From the NCBI GenBank assembly GCA_021323735.1, contig JAJPKM010000035.1, forward strand, positions 111,357 to 175,356: DNA of 64,000 bases, in the 5' to 3' direction. Below the pieces are notes generated by a model, which was given only the letters and a program-made list of their open reading frames with translations, was not told the DNA's origin and ran no database searches. A program made the translations under genes and the position numbers. Of this stretch, positions 38,622 through 48,098 are shown in pieces. Source of the stretch: Gammaproteobacteria bacterium (GTDB lineage Bacteria > Pseudomonadota > Gammaproteobacteria > Steroidobacterales > Steroidobacteraceae). Position 1 is the first letter of the stretch. Each line of letters opens with the position of its first letter.

Positions 38622-39797
38622 TTGAAGATCGCGAAAATGTCCAGCCTCGACCTGCACCACAAACGGGTGCTGATACGCGAGGATTTGAACGTGCCGATTC
38701 AGGGCGGCGTGGTGAGCAGCGATGCGCGTATTCGAGCTGCGTTGCCCACCATTCAAACGGCGCTGAACGCGAAGGCCCGCGTGCTCGTCATGTCGCATCT
38801 CGGGCGCCCCGAAGAGGGTACCTATGCGGAGGAGTTTTCCCTGGCGCCGGTCGCCAAGCGCCTGGCACAGTTGCTCGGAGTGCCTGTCGCCCTGAAGAAG
38901 GATTGGCTCGACGGCGTCGAGGCTGCCCCGGGCGAAGTCGTGCTGCTGGAGAACGTACGCTTCAACAAGGGCGAGAAAAAGGACTCGGACGATCTGTCGC
39001 GGCGCATGGCCGCGCTGTGCGACATCTACGTCATGGACGCCTTCGGTACGGCGCATCGCGCCGAGGCCAGCACGCACGGTGTCGCCAAATACGCGTCCGT
39101 CGCGTGCGCCGGTCCTTTGCTGGTCAGTGAACTGTCGGCGTTGGAAACGGCGCTGGAGAAGCCGGCGCGGCCCTTGCTGGCCATCGTGGCCGGCTCCAAA
39201 GTGTCGACCAAACTCACGGTACTGGAATCCTTATTGAGCAAGGTGGACCAGCTCATCGTCGGCGGTGGCATCACCAATACCTTTCTCGCGGCGCTGGGCT
39301 TCAATGTGGGTAAGTCTCTATACGAGCCCAACATGCTGGATATCTGCAAGCGTCTGCTCGAGCAATCCAAGAACCGCGGCATTGTCATCCCCATGCCGAC
39401 CGACGTCGTGGTGGCCACCGAGTTCTCGGCCAAGGCGGAGGCCGACGTCAAGGACATCCGCCAAGTATCCGCCGACGACATGATTCTGGACATCGGTCCG
39501 GATTCGGCCGAGGCCATATCCACGCTGGTGGCGTCCGCGGGCACTATCTTGTGGAACGGCCCCGTGGGTGTTTTCGAATTTCCTCAGTTCGGCGAGGGTA
39601 CGCGCGCGCTCGCCACGGCGATCGCGCGTAGCAAGGCATTTTCTCTGGCGGGCGGCGGGGACACCCTGGCGGCAATCGAAAAATACGGCGTCGAGGACAG
39701 CATATCCTACATCTCCACGGGCGGCGGTGCCTTCCTGGAGTTCGTAGAAGGCAAGAAACTACCCGCCGTCGAAATACTCGAACGACGCGCCGCATGA
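38622..39797 (+). CDS. pgk: Phosphoglycerate kinase
   Basis: 391 residues from TTG. This start gives an N-terminus ([24 protein letters not shown]) that lines up with E. coli Pgk; ATG at 38637 is the alternative. The motifs [50 protein letters not shown] and AGGGDTLAA are intact. It makes ATP from 1,3-bisphosphoglycerate. No clear ribosome site precedes either start, consistent with coupling to gap. Its TGA overlaps the pyk ATG. Confidence 0.96.
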   Translation: MKIAKMSSLDLHHKRVLIREDLNVPIQGGVVSSDARIRAALPTIQTALNAKARVLVMSHLGRPEEGTYAEEFSLAPVAKRLAQLLGVPVALKKDWLDGVEAAPGEVVLLENVRFNKGEKKDSDDLSRRMAALCDIYVMDAFGTAHRAEASTHGVAKYASVACAGPLLVSELSALETALEKPARPLLAIVAGSKVSTKLTVLESLLSKVDQLIVGGGITNTFLAALGFNVGKSLYEPNMLDICKRLLEQSKNRGIVIPMPTDVVVATEFSAKAEADVKDIRQVSADDMILDIGPDSAEAISTLVASAGTILWNGPVGVFEFPQFGEGTRALATAIARSKAFSLAGGGDTLAAIEKYGVEDSISYISTGGGAFLEFVEGKKLPAVEILERRAA

Positions 39798-41233
39798 GCA
39801 CCGGGCTGCGGCGCACGAAAATTGTCGCCACCCTGGGGCCTGCCACGGACGATCCGGCCGTGTTGACCGACATGGTGCGCGCCGGTGTGGACGTCGTGCG
39901 CCTGAATTTCTCCCACGGCGCCACGGCCGATCACGCCCGTCGCGTCGAACTGGTACGCGAGGCCGCGCGCCAGGCCGGCCGCTATGTGGGTGTGCTCGGC
40001 GATCTGCAGGGACCGAAAATCCGCATCGACCGATTCGTGGCCGGGAAGATCATGCTGAAGGACGGCGCGGAGTTCACTTTGGACGCCTCGCTGCCCGTCG
40101 ATGCCGGCACCGAGGCCTCCGTGGGCATCGCCTACAAGCGGTTGCCCACCGATGTGTTCGCGGGCGACGTGTTGCTGCTCAATGACGGTCAAATCAGCCT
40201 GCAGGTGTTGCGCATCGAGGGGCCACGGATCAAAACCCGCGTGTTGGTGGGCGGCGAACTCGGCAACAACAAGGGTATCAATCGGCAGGGCGGAGGACTT
40301 TCCGCCGGCGCATTGACCGACAAGGACCGCGAGGACATCGTCACGGCGGCGCGGCTGAAAGTGGATTACCTGGGTGTATCCTTTCCACGCGATGCGGCGG
40401 ATATGGAAGAGGCGCGGGGCTTGCTGCGCCAGGCCGGCGGCCACGGCCTGCTGGTCGCCAAAATCGAACGCGCGGAAGCGATCAAGAACCTCGCCGCCGT
40501 GGTCAAGGCCAGCGACGGGGTGATGGTCGCGCGCGGCGATCTGGGCGTGGAGATGGGCTATGCCGAACTTGCAGGTCTGCAAAAGCTCATCATCCAGGAA
40601 TCGCGCCAGCAGAATAAAGTCGTGATCATGGCCACGCAGATGATGGAATCCATGATCACCGCGACCATCCCGACCCGCGCCGAAGTCTCGGATGTGGCCA
40701 ATGCCGTCATGGACGGCACCGACGCGGTGATGCTGTCGGCGGAGACCGCTTCCGGCAAGCATCCCACGAAGGTGGTGGAGGCCATGGCGCAGATCGTGGT
40801 CGGCGCGGAGAAGTACGAGGTCGAACATGTCCGCGCCCGGCAGCGCAACAGCGGGTTCTTCGCGCACACCGACGAGGCCATCGCCGCCGCGGTGATGTAT
40901 ACGGCGAACCACTTGCACGTCAAGGCCATTGTCGCCTTGACCGAATCCGGCTCGACGGCATTGTGGATGTCGCGGGTCCGTTCGGATATCCCGATTTATG
41001 CCTTTACCCGGCACGAAAGTACCCGCCGCCGTGTCACACTGTACCGCGGCGTCTATCCGATCGCCTACGATGTCGAGGACCGGGGCGAGGCCGTTTACTT
41101 TTCCATCTTCCGCCTGCTGCTTGGCCAGAAATTGGTTGCGGAAAGCGATCACATCATCCTCACCAAGGGTGAGCTGAGCGGCATCTCGGGCGGCACTAAT
41201 TCCATGCAAATCCTGCGCGTCACACGAAAGTAG
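39794..41233 (+). CDS. pyk: Pyruvate kinase
   Basis: 479 residues. The motifs are [33 protein letters not shown], the catalytic lysine region [27 protein letters not shown] and TQMMESMI...[22 protein letters not shown] (signature split). It converts phosphoenolpyruvate and ADP to pyruvate and ATP. Translation is coupled to pgk by an ATGA overlap. The MoxR gene begins 7 nt downstream, so transcription probably continues. Confidence 0.96.
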   Translation: MSTGLRRTKIVATLGPATDDPAVLTDMVRAGVDVVRLNFSHGATADHARRVELVREAARQAGRYVGVLGDLQGPKIRIDRFVAGKIMLKDGAEFTLDASLPVDAGTEASVGIAYKRLPTDVFAGDVLLLNDGQISLQVLRIEGPRIKTRVLVGGELGNNKGINRQGGGLSAGALTDKDREDIVTAARLKVDYLGVSFPRDAADMEEARGLLRQAGGHGLLVAKIERAEAIKNLAAVVKASDGVMVARGDLGVEMGYAELAGLQKLIIQESRQQNKVVIMATQMMESMITATIPTRAEVSDVANAVMDGTDAVMLSAETASGKHPTKVVEAMAQIVVGAEKYEVEHVRARQRNSGFFAHTDEAIAAAVMYTANHLHVKAIVALTESGSTALWMSRVRSDIPIYAFTRHESTRRRVTLYRGVYPIAYDVEDRGEAVYFSIFRLLLGQKLVAESDHIILTKGELSGISGGTNSMQILRVTRK

Positions 41234-41240
41234 CCGAACA

Positions 41241-42092
41241 ATGCTCAACGAATTTCGAGGAACCGACCGATATATCGCCACCGATGAATTGATGGCGGCC
41301 GTGAATGCCGCGGTCGTCCTGTCACGGCCGCTGCTCATCAAGGGGGAGCCCGGGACCGGTAAGACGCTTCTGGCCAATGAAATCGCGCGCTCCCTGAACA
41401 AGCCGTTCTTCGAATGGCACATCAAGTCCACCACCAAGGCCCAGCAGGGGCTGTACGAATACGACGCGGTGTCGCGCCTGCGCGATTCGCAGCTCGGTGA
41501 CCCGCGTGTCAAGGACATCCGCAACTACATACTCAAGGGCAATCTGTGGGAGGCCTTCGACTGCGACGTGCAGCCGGTACTGCTCATCGATGAGATCGAC
41601 AAGGCGGACATCGAATTTCCGAACGACTTGCTGCGTGAGTTGGACCGCATGGAGTTCTCCGTGTACGAGACCCACGAAACGGTGCGCGCCAAACATCGGC
41701 CGGTGATTGTGATCACCAGCAACAATGAGAAAGAGCTTCCCGACGCCTTTTTGAGGCGCTGCTTTTTCCACTACATCCGCTTTCCCGACGCGGCCACCAT
41801 GACGCAAATCGTGGACGTGCACTTTCCGGATTTGAAGCGCGAACTGCTGCACGAGGCACTGACCACGTTCTTCAAGATCCGTGAGACGCCCGGATTGAAG
41901 AAGAAGCCGACCACTTCCGAATTGCTCGACTGGATAAAGTTGTTGGTTGCCGAAGAGATACCGCCGGAACTCCTGCGCAGCGACGATGCCAAGAAGCTGA
42001 TTCCGCCGCTGTACGGCGCGCTGCTCAAGAACGAGCAGGACGTCCACTTGTTCGAACAACTCGTCTTTCTAAACCGCCGGAATGCTCGTTAA
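41241..42092 (+). CDS. MoxR-family AAA+ ATPase
   Basis: 283 residues. Walker A is LLIKGEPGTGKTLLANEIA, Walker B is VLLIDEIDKADIEFPNDLL, sensor 1 is VIVITSNNEKELPDAFLRRC, and a helical lid follows. MoxR ATPases usually partner a VWA protein to insert metals or remodel client complexes; the next gene is that partner, overlapping by 11 nt. The form resembles the CoxD/YehL-like branch. No dehydrogenase client gene is nearby; instead it follows pyk directly. Confidence 0.9.
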   Translation: MLNEFRGTDRYIATDELMAAVNAAVVLSRPLLIKGEPGTGKTLLANEIARSLNKPFFEWHIKSTTKAQQGLYEYDAVSRLRDSQLGDPRVKDIRNYILKGNLWEAFDCDVQPVLLIDEIDKADIEFPNDLLRELDRMEFSVYETHETVRAKHRPVIVITSNNEKELPDAFLRRCFFHYIRFPDAATMTQIVDVHFPDLKRELLHEALTTFFKIRETPGLKKKPTTSELLDWIKLLVAEEIPPELLRSDDAKKLIPPLYGALLKNEQDVHLFEQLVFLNRRNAR

Positions 42093-43257
42093 GTTTTTTT
42101 TCCTGCTGCGCAAGACCGGCGTGCCGGTCTCGATCACCGAATTGTTGACCTTGCTCGAGGCGCTGAAAGCCGGTCTCGGCGACTTGAGCGCCGAACGGTT
42201 TTATTACCTGGCGCGAACCTGCCTGGTGAAGGACGAGAAGTTCTACGATCGCTATGACCGCGCCTTCGCCGAGCATTTCAAGGGTGTCGAGGACGCATTC
42301 TCCATGCTCGAGCGCCGGCTGCCCGCCGATTGGCTGGAGAAGTTGACCGTGCGCGATTTCACCGACGAGGAGAAGGCGGAAATCGAGGCCATGGGAGGGT
42401 GGGATAAATTGATGGAGACCTTGAAGAAGCGTCTCGAAGAGCAGAAGGAGAGGCACCAGGGCGGGAGCAAATGGATCGGGACGGCCGGCACCTCGCCCTA
42501 TGGGGCTTACGGCTACAACCCAGAGGGCGTGCGCATCGGCCAGGATGGCGGCCGCAACCGCAGCGCCGTGAAAGTCTGGGACAAACGCGAGTTCGCGAAC
42601 CTTGATGACAAGGTTGAACTGGGTACACGCAACATCAAGATCGCGCTGCGCCGCCTGAGGCGCTTTGCGCGCCGTGGCGTGCCGGATGAACTGGCGCTGG
42701 CAGATACCATCGATGCCACCGCCCGCTCGGGAGGCTGGCTGGACATCAAGATGCAGGCGGAGCGGAAAAACGTCATCAAGATACTGCTGCTGCTGGATAT
42801 CGGCGGGTCCATGGACGATCACGTAAAGACCTGCGAAGAATTGTTCTCCGCCGCGCGCAGCGAGTTCAAGCATCTCGAGCACTACTATTTCCACAACTTC
42901 GTCTACGAAGCGTTGTGGAAGGACAACCGCCGCCGCTTCAATGAGCACATCGGCACCACCGAAATCATCCGCACCTATGGGCCGGACTACAAGCTGATTT
43001 TCGTGGGCGATGCGACCATGAGCCCGTATGAAATCACGCATGCCGGGGGCAGCGTGGAGCATTGGAACCCTGAGCCGGGAAGCGTCTGGCTCGAGCGGCT
43101 GGTGAAGCAGTATCCGAAGTTTGCGTGGATCAATCCGCAGCCCCAGTCGCGATGGCGGCAGACCGCCTCGATCGAGATGACGCGGGAGATGTTGGAGGGG
43201 CGCATGTACCCGCTCACCCTCGCGGGACTCGACGATGTCATCGACGCGCTGACGTGA
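42082..43257 (+). CDS. VWA-domain protein, CoxE-like (MoxR partner)
   Basis: 391 residues. The N-terminal half is helical and charged (FKGVEDAFSMLERRLPADW, EEKAEIEAMGGWDKLMETL). The C-terminal half is a von Willebrand A-like domain with the MIDAS start ILLLLDIGGSMDDH, where DxGxS replaces the usual DxSxS; IFVGDATMSPYEI follows. It likely works with the MoxR ATPase as an adaptor. Codons 5-7 contain a run of eight T (42094-42101), a possible slippage site. The stop overlaps the patatin GTG. Confidence 0.88.
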   Translation: MLVKFFFLLRKTGVPVSITELLTLLEALKAGLGDLSAERFYYLARTCLVKDEKFYDRYDRAFAEHFKGVEDAFSMLERRLPADWLEKLTVRDFTDEEKAEIEAMGGWDKLMETLKKRLEEQKERHQGGSKWIGTAGTSPYGAYGYNPEGVRIGQDGGRNRSAVKVWDKREFANLDDKVELGTRNIKIALRRLRRFARRGVPDELALADTIDATARSGGWLDIKMQAERKNVIKILLLLDIGGSMDDHVKTCEELFSAARSEFKHLEHYYFHNFVYEALWKDNRRRFNEHIGTTEIIRTYGPDYKLIFVGDATMSPYEITHAGGSVEHWNPEPGSVWLERLVKQYPKFAWINPQPQSRWRQTASIEMTREMLEGRMYPLTLAGLDDVIDALT

Positions 43258-44381
43258 CGCAGGAGCCAGGGCAACTCGGTTTGGTGTTGACGGGCGGCGG
43301 CGCGCGCTCAGCCTACCAGGTGGGCGTGCTCAAAGGCATCGCCGAGCTGCTGCGGCGTGGGTCGGCCTGTCCCTTCCCCATCATTACCGGCACCTCCGCA
43401 GGCGCCGTGAGCGCCATTGCGCTCGCGTCGGATGCGGCGCACTTCCGCCGCTCGGTGCGCGCCATCGAACGGGTATGGCGGGAGTTCCGAGTGCATCACG
43501 TGTTCAAGGCCGATGCGCTGAGCATGATCAAATCCGGTCTGCACTGGTTCCTGGCCTTTCTAACCGGCGGCTGGCTGGTGCGGCCGCCGCATGCGTTGTT
43601 CGACAATGCACCGCTGTGGGACCTGCTGCGTCGGCATTTGCACTTCGACGGCATTCCCCGCAGTCTGTACAAAACTCATCTGCAGGCTATCGGCATCAAC
43701 GCGACCTGCTATGCCGATGCGGACTCCGTCACTTTTTTCGCGGCCGTACCCGAGGCGGGGCCGTGGCATCGGGTGTATCGCAAGGGTGTGCGAGCCACGC
43801 TGACGCTGGATCATGTGATGGCCAGTCTGGCGATTCCCTTCCTGTTCCGGCCGGTGTCTTTGAGCGATGCCTACTATGGCGACGGTGCCATGCGCCAAAC
43901 CTCGCCCCTGAGTCCCGCGATATTGCTCGGTGCCAGGCGGCTCTTGATCATCGGTGTCAACGATCCGGCGCCCACCGACGCGACGCCGCGGCCGCCGGTG
44001 GTCGAACCTACGTTCAGCCAGATGTTCGGTTTCATGCTGGACTCCCTGTTCATGGACACGCTGAACGCCAATCTGGAGCGCATCAACCGCTACAACGAAA
44101 GCCCCGGGATGCGGCCGATCGACACCTTGCTGATAACGCCGACCCGGGATGTCAACGAAGTCGCCCGCCGGCACTTGAAGGAACTGCCGCGGGCTTTGCG
44201 TACACTATTGCACGTTCTCGGCGCCCATAACTCGGCCAATTCGCTGCTGCTGAGCTACCTGCTGTTCGAACGCGGCTTCACGCAGGCATTGATTGAAATG
44301 GGCTATCAGGATGCCAAGGCGCGCGCCGCCGAGATCCGCGAGTTCCTGCAATTGGAGCAGGCCCAGCAATACGGGGCGTGA
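43254..44381 (+). CDS. Patatin-like phospholipase
   Basis: 375 residues from GTG at 43254, which overlaps the VWA stop (GTGA). The patatin core is complete: oxyanion loop LVLTGGGARSAYQVGVL, nucleophile elbow ITGTSAGAVSAIAL and the catalytic Asp in YYGDGAMRQTSPLSPAI. No signal peptide is visible. Such Ser-Asp dyad enzymes hydrolyse lipid acyl chains. The tail after about residue 260 is an extra helical region. It ends the gap-pgk-pyk-moxR-vwa run and converges on rapZ. Confidence 0.9.
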   Translation: MTQEPGQLGLVLTGGGARSAYQVGVLKGIAELLRRGSACPFPIITGTSAGAVSAIALASDAAHFRRSVRAIERVWREFRVHHVFKADALSMIKSGLHWFLAFLTGGWLVRPPHALFDNAPLWDLLRRHLHFDGIPRSLYKTHLQAIGINATCYADADSVTFFAAVPEAGPWHRVYRKGVRATLTLDHVMASLAIPFLFRPVSLSDAYYGDGAMRQTSPLSPAILLGARRLLIIGVNDPAPTDATPRPPVVEPTFSQMFGFMLDSLFMDTLNANLERINRYNESPGMRPIDTLLITPTRDVNEVARRHLKELPRALRTLLHVLGAHNSANSLLLSYLLFERGFTQALIEMGYQDAKARAAEIREFLQLEQAQQYGA

Positions 44382-44414
44382 GCCAGGAATTCTTCCCGTT
44401 TCGTCGGCAGCGTC

Positions 44415-44468
44415 CGATCATCAGATCCGTCTCGCTAGCGGCCACGGGAATACCGGACAGGCTGTTAG
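44415..44468. repeat. Extragenic repeat, copy 3 (patatin/rapZ)
   Basis: Shares an ordered set of blocks with the rpoN/lptB repeat: CGATC, ATCCGTCT, GCGGCCA, GGGAATA and GACAGGCT. It ends at the rapZ stop codon (TTA at 44465-44467). Confidence 0.55.
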
Positions 44469-45334
44469 TTCTTGGTCAGTGAGTCGTGCCGGGTGAGCAC
44501 TTGAGGGTGCTCCTGGCGAAAATGTTGCGCCAGCTGTTCCGCGATGTACACCGAACGATGTTGACCGCCGGTGCAGCCGATGGCGACAGTCAGGTAGTTG
44601 CGATTTGCCTGCGAGAACTCGCCTATCCGCCTTTGCAGGAAGGCGATCAGATCCGCGATCATGCTGCGCACGCCGGGGAATCCCGAGAGGTAGTCGATCA
44701 CGGCCGCGTCGCGGCCGGTAAGAGTGCGCAGCGCATGCTCCCAATAAGGGTTGGGCAAGCTGCGCACATCGAACACGAAATCCGCGTCCCCGGGGATCCC
44801 GTGCTTGTAGCCGAAGGACTCGAACATCAGGGACAGCCGGCCTTCACTGCGCCGATCGATGCGCGCACGGATGAGTTCACGCAGCGCATGCACGCCCATG
44901 CTCGAGGTGTCGATCACCCAATCCGCGGCCGTGATGATGGGCTCGAGCAGTTCGCGCTCCGAGGCGATCGCCTCGCGCAAACTCACATCGCCCATGACCA
45001 AGGGATGTTTGCGCCGGGTTTCCGCATAGCGCTTGAGCAATATGTCCTCGGCGGCATGCAGGTACAGGACCTCGCAATCGATGCCGCTGCGCCGTAGTTC
45101 GCCGACCAGTACCGGGACCGTGGCTATCTCGTTGGCCCGGTTGCGGGCATCCAATCCCACGGCGGTTCGCGGATAGGTATCGCCCATGCCGCGAACCGTG
45201 TGGGATATGAGGGGCTTGAGCAACGCCGCGGGAATGTTGTCGACGCAATAAAAGTCGATGTCCTCCAGCATGTGCAGGGCGACGCTTTTCCCGGACCCCG
45301 AGAGCCCGCTGACGATGATCAGTCGCATCGACAT
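44465..45334 (-). CDS. rapZ: RNase adapter protein RapZ
   Basis: 289 residues. Walker A is IVSGLSGSGKSVALHMLEDIDFYCVDNIP, and DVSLREAIASERELL, FVFDVRSLPNPYW and CTGGQHRSVYIAEQL are the family hallmarks. In E. coli RapZ guides GlmZ sRNA to RNase E and so controls glucosamine-6-phosphate synthase; it binds the amino sugar. Here it lies downstream of hpf, but ptsN, which normally separates them, is absent, and no npr follows. ATG at 45328 is an alternative start. Confidence 0.96.
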   Translation of the reverse strand: MSMRLIIVSGLSGSGKSVALHMLEDIDFYCVDNIPAALLKPLISHTVRGMGDTYPRTAVGLDARNRANEIATVPVLVGELRRSGIDCEVLYLHAAEDILLKRYAETRRKHPLVMGDVSLREAIASERELLEPIITAADWVIDTSSMGVHALRELIRARIDRRSEGRLSLMFESFGYKHGIPGDADFVFDVRSLPNPYWEHALRTLTGRDAAVIDYLSGFPGVRSMIADLIAFLQRRIGEFSQANRNYLTVAIGCTGGQHRSVYIAEQLAQHFRQEHPQVLTRHDSLTKN

Positions 45335-45348
45335 GGGAAAGACGCGCT

Positions 45349-45425
45349 CCTAGCCTGAACGAGTCACGAACAATGACAAAGCTCGTTCGTGAATATTTCG
45401 ATCGCTCACGAATAGTCCCGGCTAG
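45349..45425. repeat. Extragenic repeat, copy 4 (rapZ/hpf)
   Basis: Flanked by CTAGCC (45350-45355) and GGCTAG (45420-45425). It contains TCACGAAC/GTTCGTGA (45364-45371, 45384-45391) and a second TCACGAATAG. CCTAGCCTGAAC matches the rnd-side repeat exactly on the opposite strand. It fills the position where ptsN is usually found. Confidence 0.6.
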
Positions 45426-45736
45426 CGCGCCCTGAGCACCTCCTCGGGGTGATGATCGGAGGTCTTCTCCTTGTGCTTCTTGACGCAGCGGTCGAGCTTG
45501 TCGGCCAGCGCGTCGATGGAGGCATACATGTTCTCTTCGGTCGCATCCGCATAGATTTTGTTTCCGCGCACCATCAGCGTGGCCTCGGCTTTATGACTCA
45601 TTTTCTCGACGGTAAGGACGCAATGGACGTCGATCAGCTGCTCGAAATGCCGGGAGATCCGCTCGAATTTCTTGAGGACATAACCGCGCAGCGCGGGGGT
45701 GACTTCCACATGATGACCGCTGAGATCCAATTGCAT
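45422..45736 (-). CDS. hpf: Ribosome hibernation-promoting factor
   Basis: 104 residues from an ATG with a very strong AAAGGAGG site. The fold is typical of short HPF/YfiA: MQLDLSGHHVEVTPALRGYV, CVLTVEKMSHKAEATLMV and DATEENMYASIDALADKLDRCVKKHKEK. It binds the 30S decoding region and promotes 100S dimers in stationary phase. It follows rpoN by 16 nt in the same operon, the usual gammaproteobacterial order. Confidence 0.96.
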   Translation of the reverse strand: MQLDLSGHHVEVTPALRGYVLKKFERISRHFEQLIDVHCVLTVEKMSHKAEATLMVRGNKIYADATEENMYASIDALADKLDRCVKKHKEKTSDHHPEEVLRAR

Positions 45737-45752
45737 GTTTCCTCCTTTCACT

Positions 45753-47222
45753 TTAGGACGCGCGGGCTGCCGCTCGCTTCCGTTCGTTGGACGGTGCGAT
45801 CTGCATGCCCTCGCGGTACTTGGCAACCGTGCGTCTGGCCACCGGTATGCCTTCTTGCGACAAAATTTCCGCGAGCTTGGCATCGCTCAACGGGTTGTCC
45901 GGATTTTCCTGCGAAATGAGCTTCTTGAGCTTGGCGCGAATCGCCGTGGATGACATCTCGGTGCCGTCCGCGGCCGCTACATGGCTGGAGAAGAAATAGC
46001 GGAATTCGAATACGCCGCGCGGCGTGTGCATGTACTTGGCGGTAGTGACGCGTGAAATCGTCGACTCATGCATTTCCACCGCTTCGGCCACATCCTTCAG
46101 GATCAACGGCTCCATGGCCTCCTCGCCCACTTCGAAGAAGCCGGTCTGGCGCTGCACGATGCAGCGCGCGACTTTGACCAGGGTTTCATTGCGTATTTCC
46201 AGGCTGCGCATCAGCCAGCGCGCCTCCTGCAATTGAGTGCGCAGCATGGCGTGGTCGGGCGCGCGGGAGATCAGATTGGCGTAGCTCTGATTGACGCGTA
46301 CCCGCGGTACCGTGGCTTGGTTGATCTCCACGATCCAGCCATGATCGGTACGCCGCACGAAGACATCGGGGATGACGTACTGCGCCTGGGTCGGGTTGAC
46401 GGCGGCGCCCGGCCGCGGGTGGCAGGAGCGCACCAGCGCCAGCGCCATTTCCAGATCGTTCTCGCTGCAGCGTAGTTGCCTGCGCAGCAACACCAGCTGC
46501 TGCCCGGCGACCAGATCCAGGTGTTCGAGCGCCACGCGGATCGCGACATCGCGCGCCGGGGTTCCCGGATCCAACTGGCGCAGCTGAAGTGCGATGCATT
46601 CACCCAGTGTGCGGGCGCCTACCCCGGCAGGTTCCAGCGACTGCACGATCTTGAGCACCCTCTCCACATCCGCCGACGTGGCCTGAATCTCGGGCAGCAA
46701 GCTCAGTCGCACATCCTCGATGGAGTCCTTCAGGTAACCGTCATCCGTGATGGCATCGCAGATAACGCGGGCGATCGCGATGTCGATGGCGGAAAGTCTG
46801 GCCAGTTCCAGCTGCTCGATGAGCTGTTCCTGGAGCGTTTGGCTGTGCTGATCGCTGAAATCGCCGCTGCGATCGTCATCGCCGGACCATGCCCGGTCGG
46901 AGGGTCCGCCGGCCTCTCCGCCCCAGGCCTCATCGGCAATCTCAACCTCCGGGGTCTCGCGCTGGTCTGGCGGGGTGTTGATGCCGTCCAATGCGGAATA
47001 CTTCTCATCCAGCCGTACGGGAAGCTCTTCGCGGTCGCGCGCCGTTTCCGCCGGTTCCAGCGCCTCTTCCTCGCCCTCGAGCATCACATTGGTTTCGAGG
47101 GTTTCGCGTACATGTGCCTGCAGGTCAAGCGACGGCAACTGCAGAAGCCGGATGGCTTGCTGAAGCTGCGGCGTCATGGTCAGTTGCTGACCGATGCGAA
47201 GCTGCAAGCTGGGCTTCAACAT
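45753..47222 (-). CDS. rpoN: RNA polymerase sigma-54 factor
   Basis: 489 residues. Region I is glutamine-rich (LRIGQQLTMTPQLQQAIRLLQLPSLDLQ), an acidic linker follows, then the core-binding and DNA-binding domains. The RpoN box ARRTVAKYRE is near 462-471 and reads the -24 element. It directs transcription of nitrogen, motility and other genes with enhancer-binding activators. It is separated from lptB by a 150-nt space containing an extragenic repeat. Confidence 0.97.
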   Translation of the reverse strand: MLKPSLQLRIGQQLTMTPQLQQAIRLLQLPSLDLQAHVRETLETNVMLEGEEEALEPAETARDREELPVRLDEKYSALDGINTPPDQRETPEVEIADEAWGGEAGGPSDRAWSGDDDRSGDFSDQHSQTLQEQLIEQLELARLSAIDIAIARVICDAITDDGYLKDSIEDVRLSLLPEIQATSADVERVLKIVQSLEPAGVGARTLGECIALQLRQLDPGTPARDVAIRVALEHLDLVAGQQLVLLRRQLRCSENDLEMALALVRSCHPRPGAAVNPTQAQYVIPDVFVRRTDHGWIVEINQATVPRVRVNQSYANLISRAPDHAMLRTQLQEARWLMRSLEIRNETLVKVARCIVQRQTGFFEVGEEAMEPLILKDVAEAVEMHESTISRVTTAKYMHTPRGVFEFRYFFSSHVAAADGTEMSSTAIRAKLKKLISQENPDNPLSDAKLAEILSQEGIPVARRTVAKYREGMQIAPSNERKRAAARAS

Positions 47223-47233
47223 ATTTTCAGTTC

Positions 47234-47372
47234 GAGCCTAGCTGCCTGAAGACCGATTTGTCTGCATTCGTCGTCGAGTCCTCATTGGGTGCATACCCAG
47301 CATCGTCGGCGTGTTTTCGACGATCGCCAAATCCGTCTTGCTCGCGGCCATGGGAAATATTCAGACAGGCTC
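47234..47372. repeat. Extragenic repeat, copy 5 (rpoN/lptB)
   Basis: Bounded by GAGCCT...CCTGAA on the left and TTCAG-AC-AGGCTC on the right, an imperfect inverted pair. Inside is TGGGT-GCAT-ACCCA (47286-47299). The right half shares its blocks with copy 3, and its edge abuts the lptB stop (CTA at 47373). It occupies nearly all of the rpoN/lptB spacer. Confidence 0.6.
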
Positions 47373-48098
47373 CTAAAGTTTGAAATCCTGGCCCAAGTAC
47401 ACCTCACGCACCTGTGGATTGGCAAGAATCTGGTCCGCAGATCCGGAGGCGAGGACGCTGCCTTGACTGACGATATAGGCTCTTGAGCAAATACCCAAGG
47501 TCTCGCGCACATTATGGTCGGTAATCAGAACGCCGATGCCTTTGTCGGACAAGTGCTTGATTATGCGTTGGATATCGGCAACCGACAGCGGATCTACGCC
47601 GGCAAACGGCTCATCCAGAAGCACAAATTGAGGGTCGGCGGCCAGGGCGCGGGCGATTTCCACGCGCCGGCGCTCTCCGCCCGACAGGCTCATCCCTAAG
47701 CTCTCGCGCACATGGCCGATGTGCAGCTCCCCCAGCAATTCGTTCAAGCGGGCGGTGCGGGCGGCTTCGTCCAGTCCTGGACGAGTCTCCAGGATGGCCG
47801 TGATGTTGTCGGCCACCGAGAGTTTGCGGAATACTGAGGGCTCCTGTGGCAGGTAGCCCAAGCCCAATTGGGCCCGCCGATGCATGGGCAGACGGCTGAT
47901 GTCGCGATTATCCACGAAGATCTCGCCATGTTCGCAGCGAACCAGGCCCACGATCATATAGAACGCGGTGGTTTTGCCTGCGCCGTTGGGCCCTAAGAGG
48001 CCCACCACTTCGCCGCTTTCAACCTCTAGGGACAAATCCCGAACGACCTGCCGGGATTTGTAGCTTTTGGCGAGGTTCAAGGCCCGCAATACGCTCAT
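47373..48098 (-). CDS. lptB: LPS export ABC transporter ATP-binding protein
   Basis: 241 residues. Walker [22 protein letters not shown]-loop [12 protein letters not shown], signature [17 protein letters not shown] and Walker [17 protein letters not shown] are all intact. LptB powers extraction of LPS from the inner membrane with LptFG (not in the window) and passes it to LptC and LptA. Its ATG overlaps the lptA stop by 4 nt. Confidence 0.98.
   Translation of the reverse strand: MSVLRALNLAKSYKSRQVVRDLSLEVESGEVVGLLGPNGAGKTTAFYMIVGLVRCEHGEIFVDNRDISRLPMHRRAQLGLGYLPQEPSVFRKLSVADNITAILETRPGLDEAARTARLNELLGELHIGHVRESLGMSLSGGERRRVEIARALAADPQFVLLDEPFAGVDPLSVADIQRIIKHLSDKGIGVLITDHNVRETLGICSRAYIVSQGSVLASGSADQILANPQVREVYLGQDFKL

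Noticed and set aside
39707..41524. Open frame of 605 codons antisense to pyk
   Set aside because: The sense gene has all pyruvate kinase motifs; the antisense frame is a codon-bias shadow.
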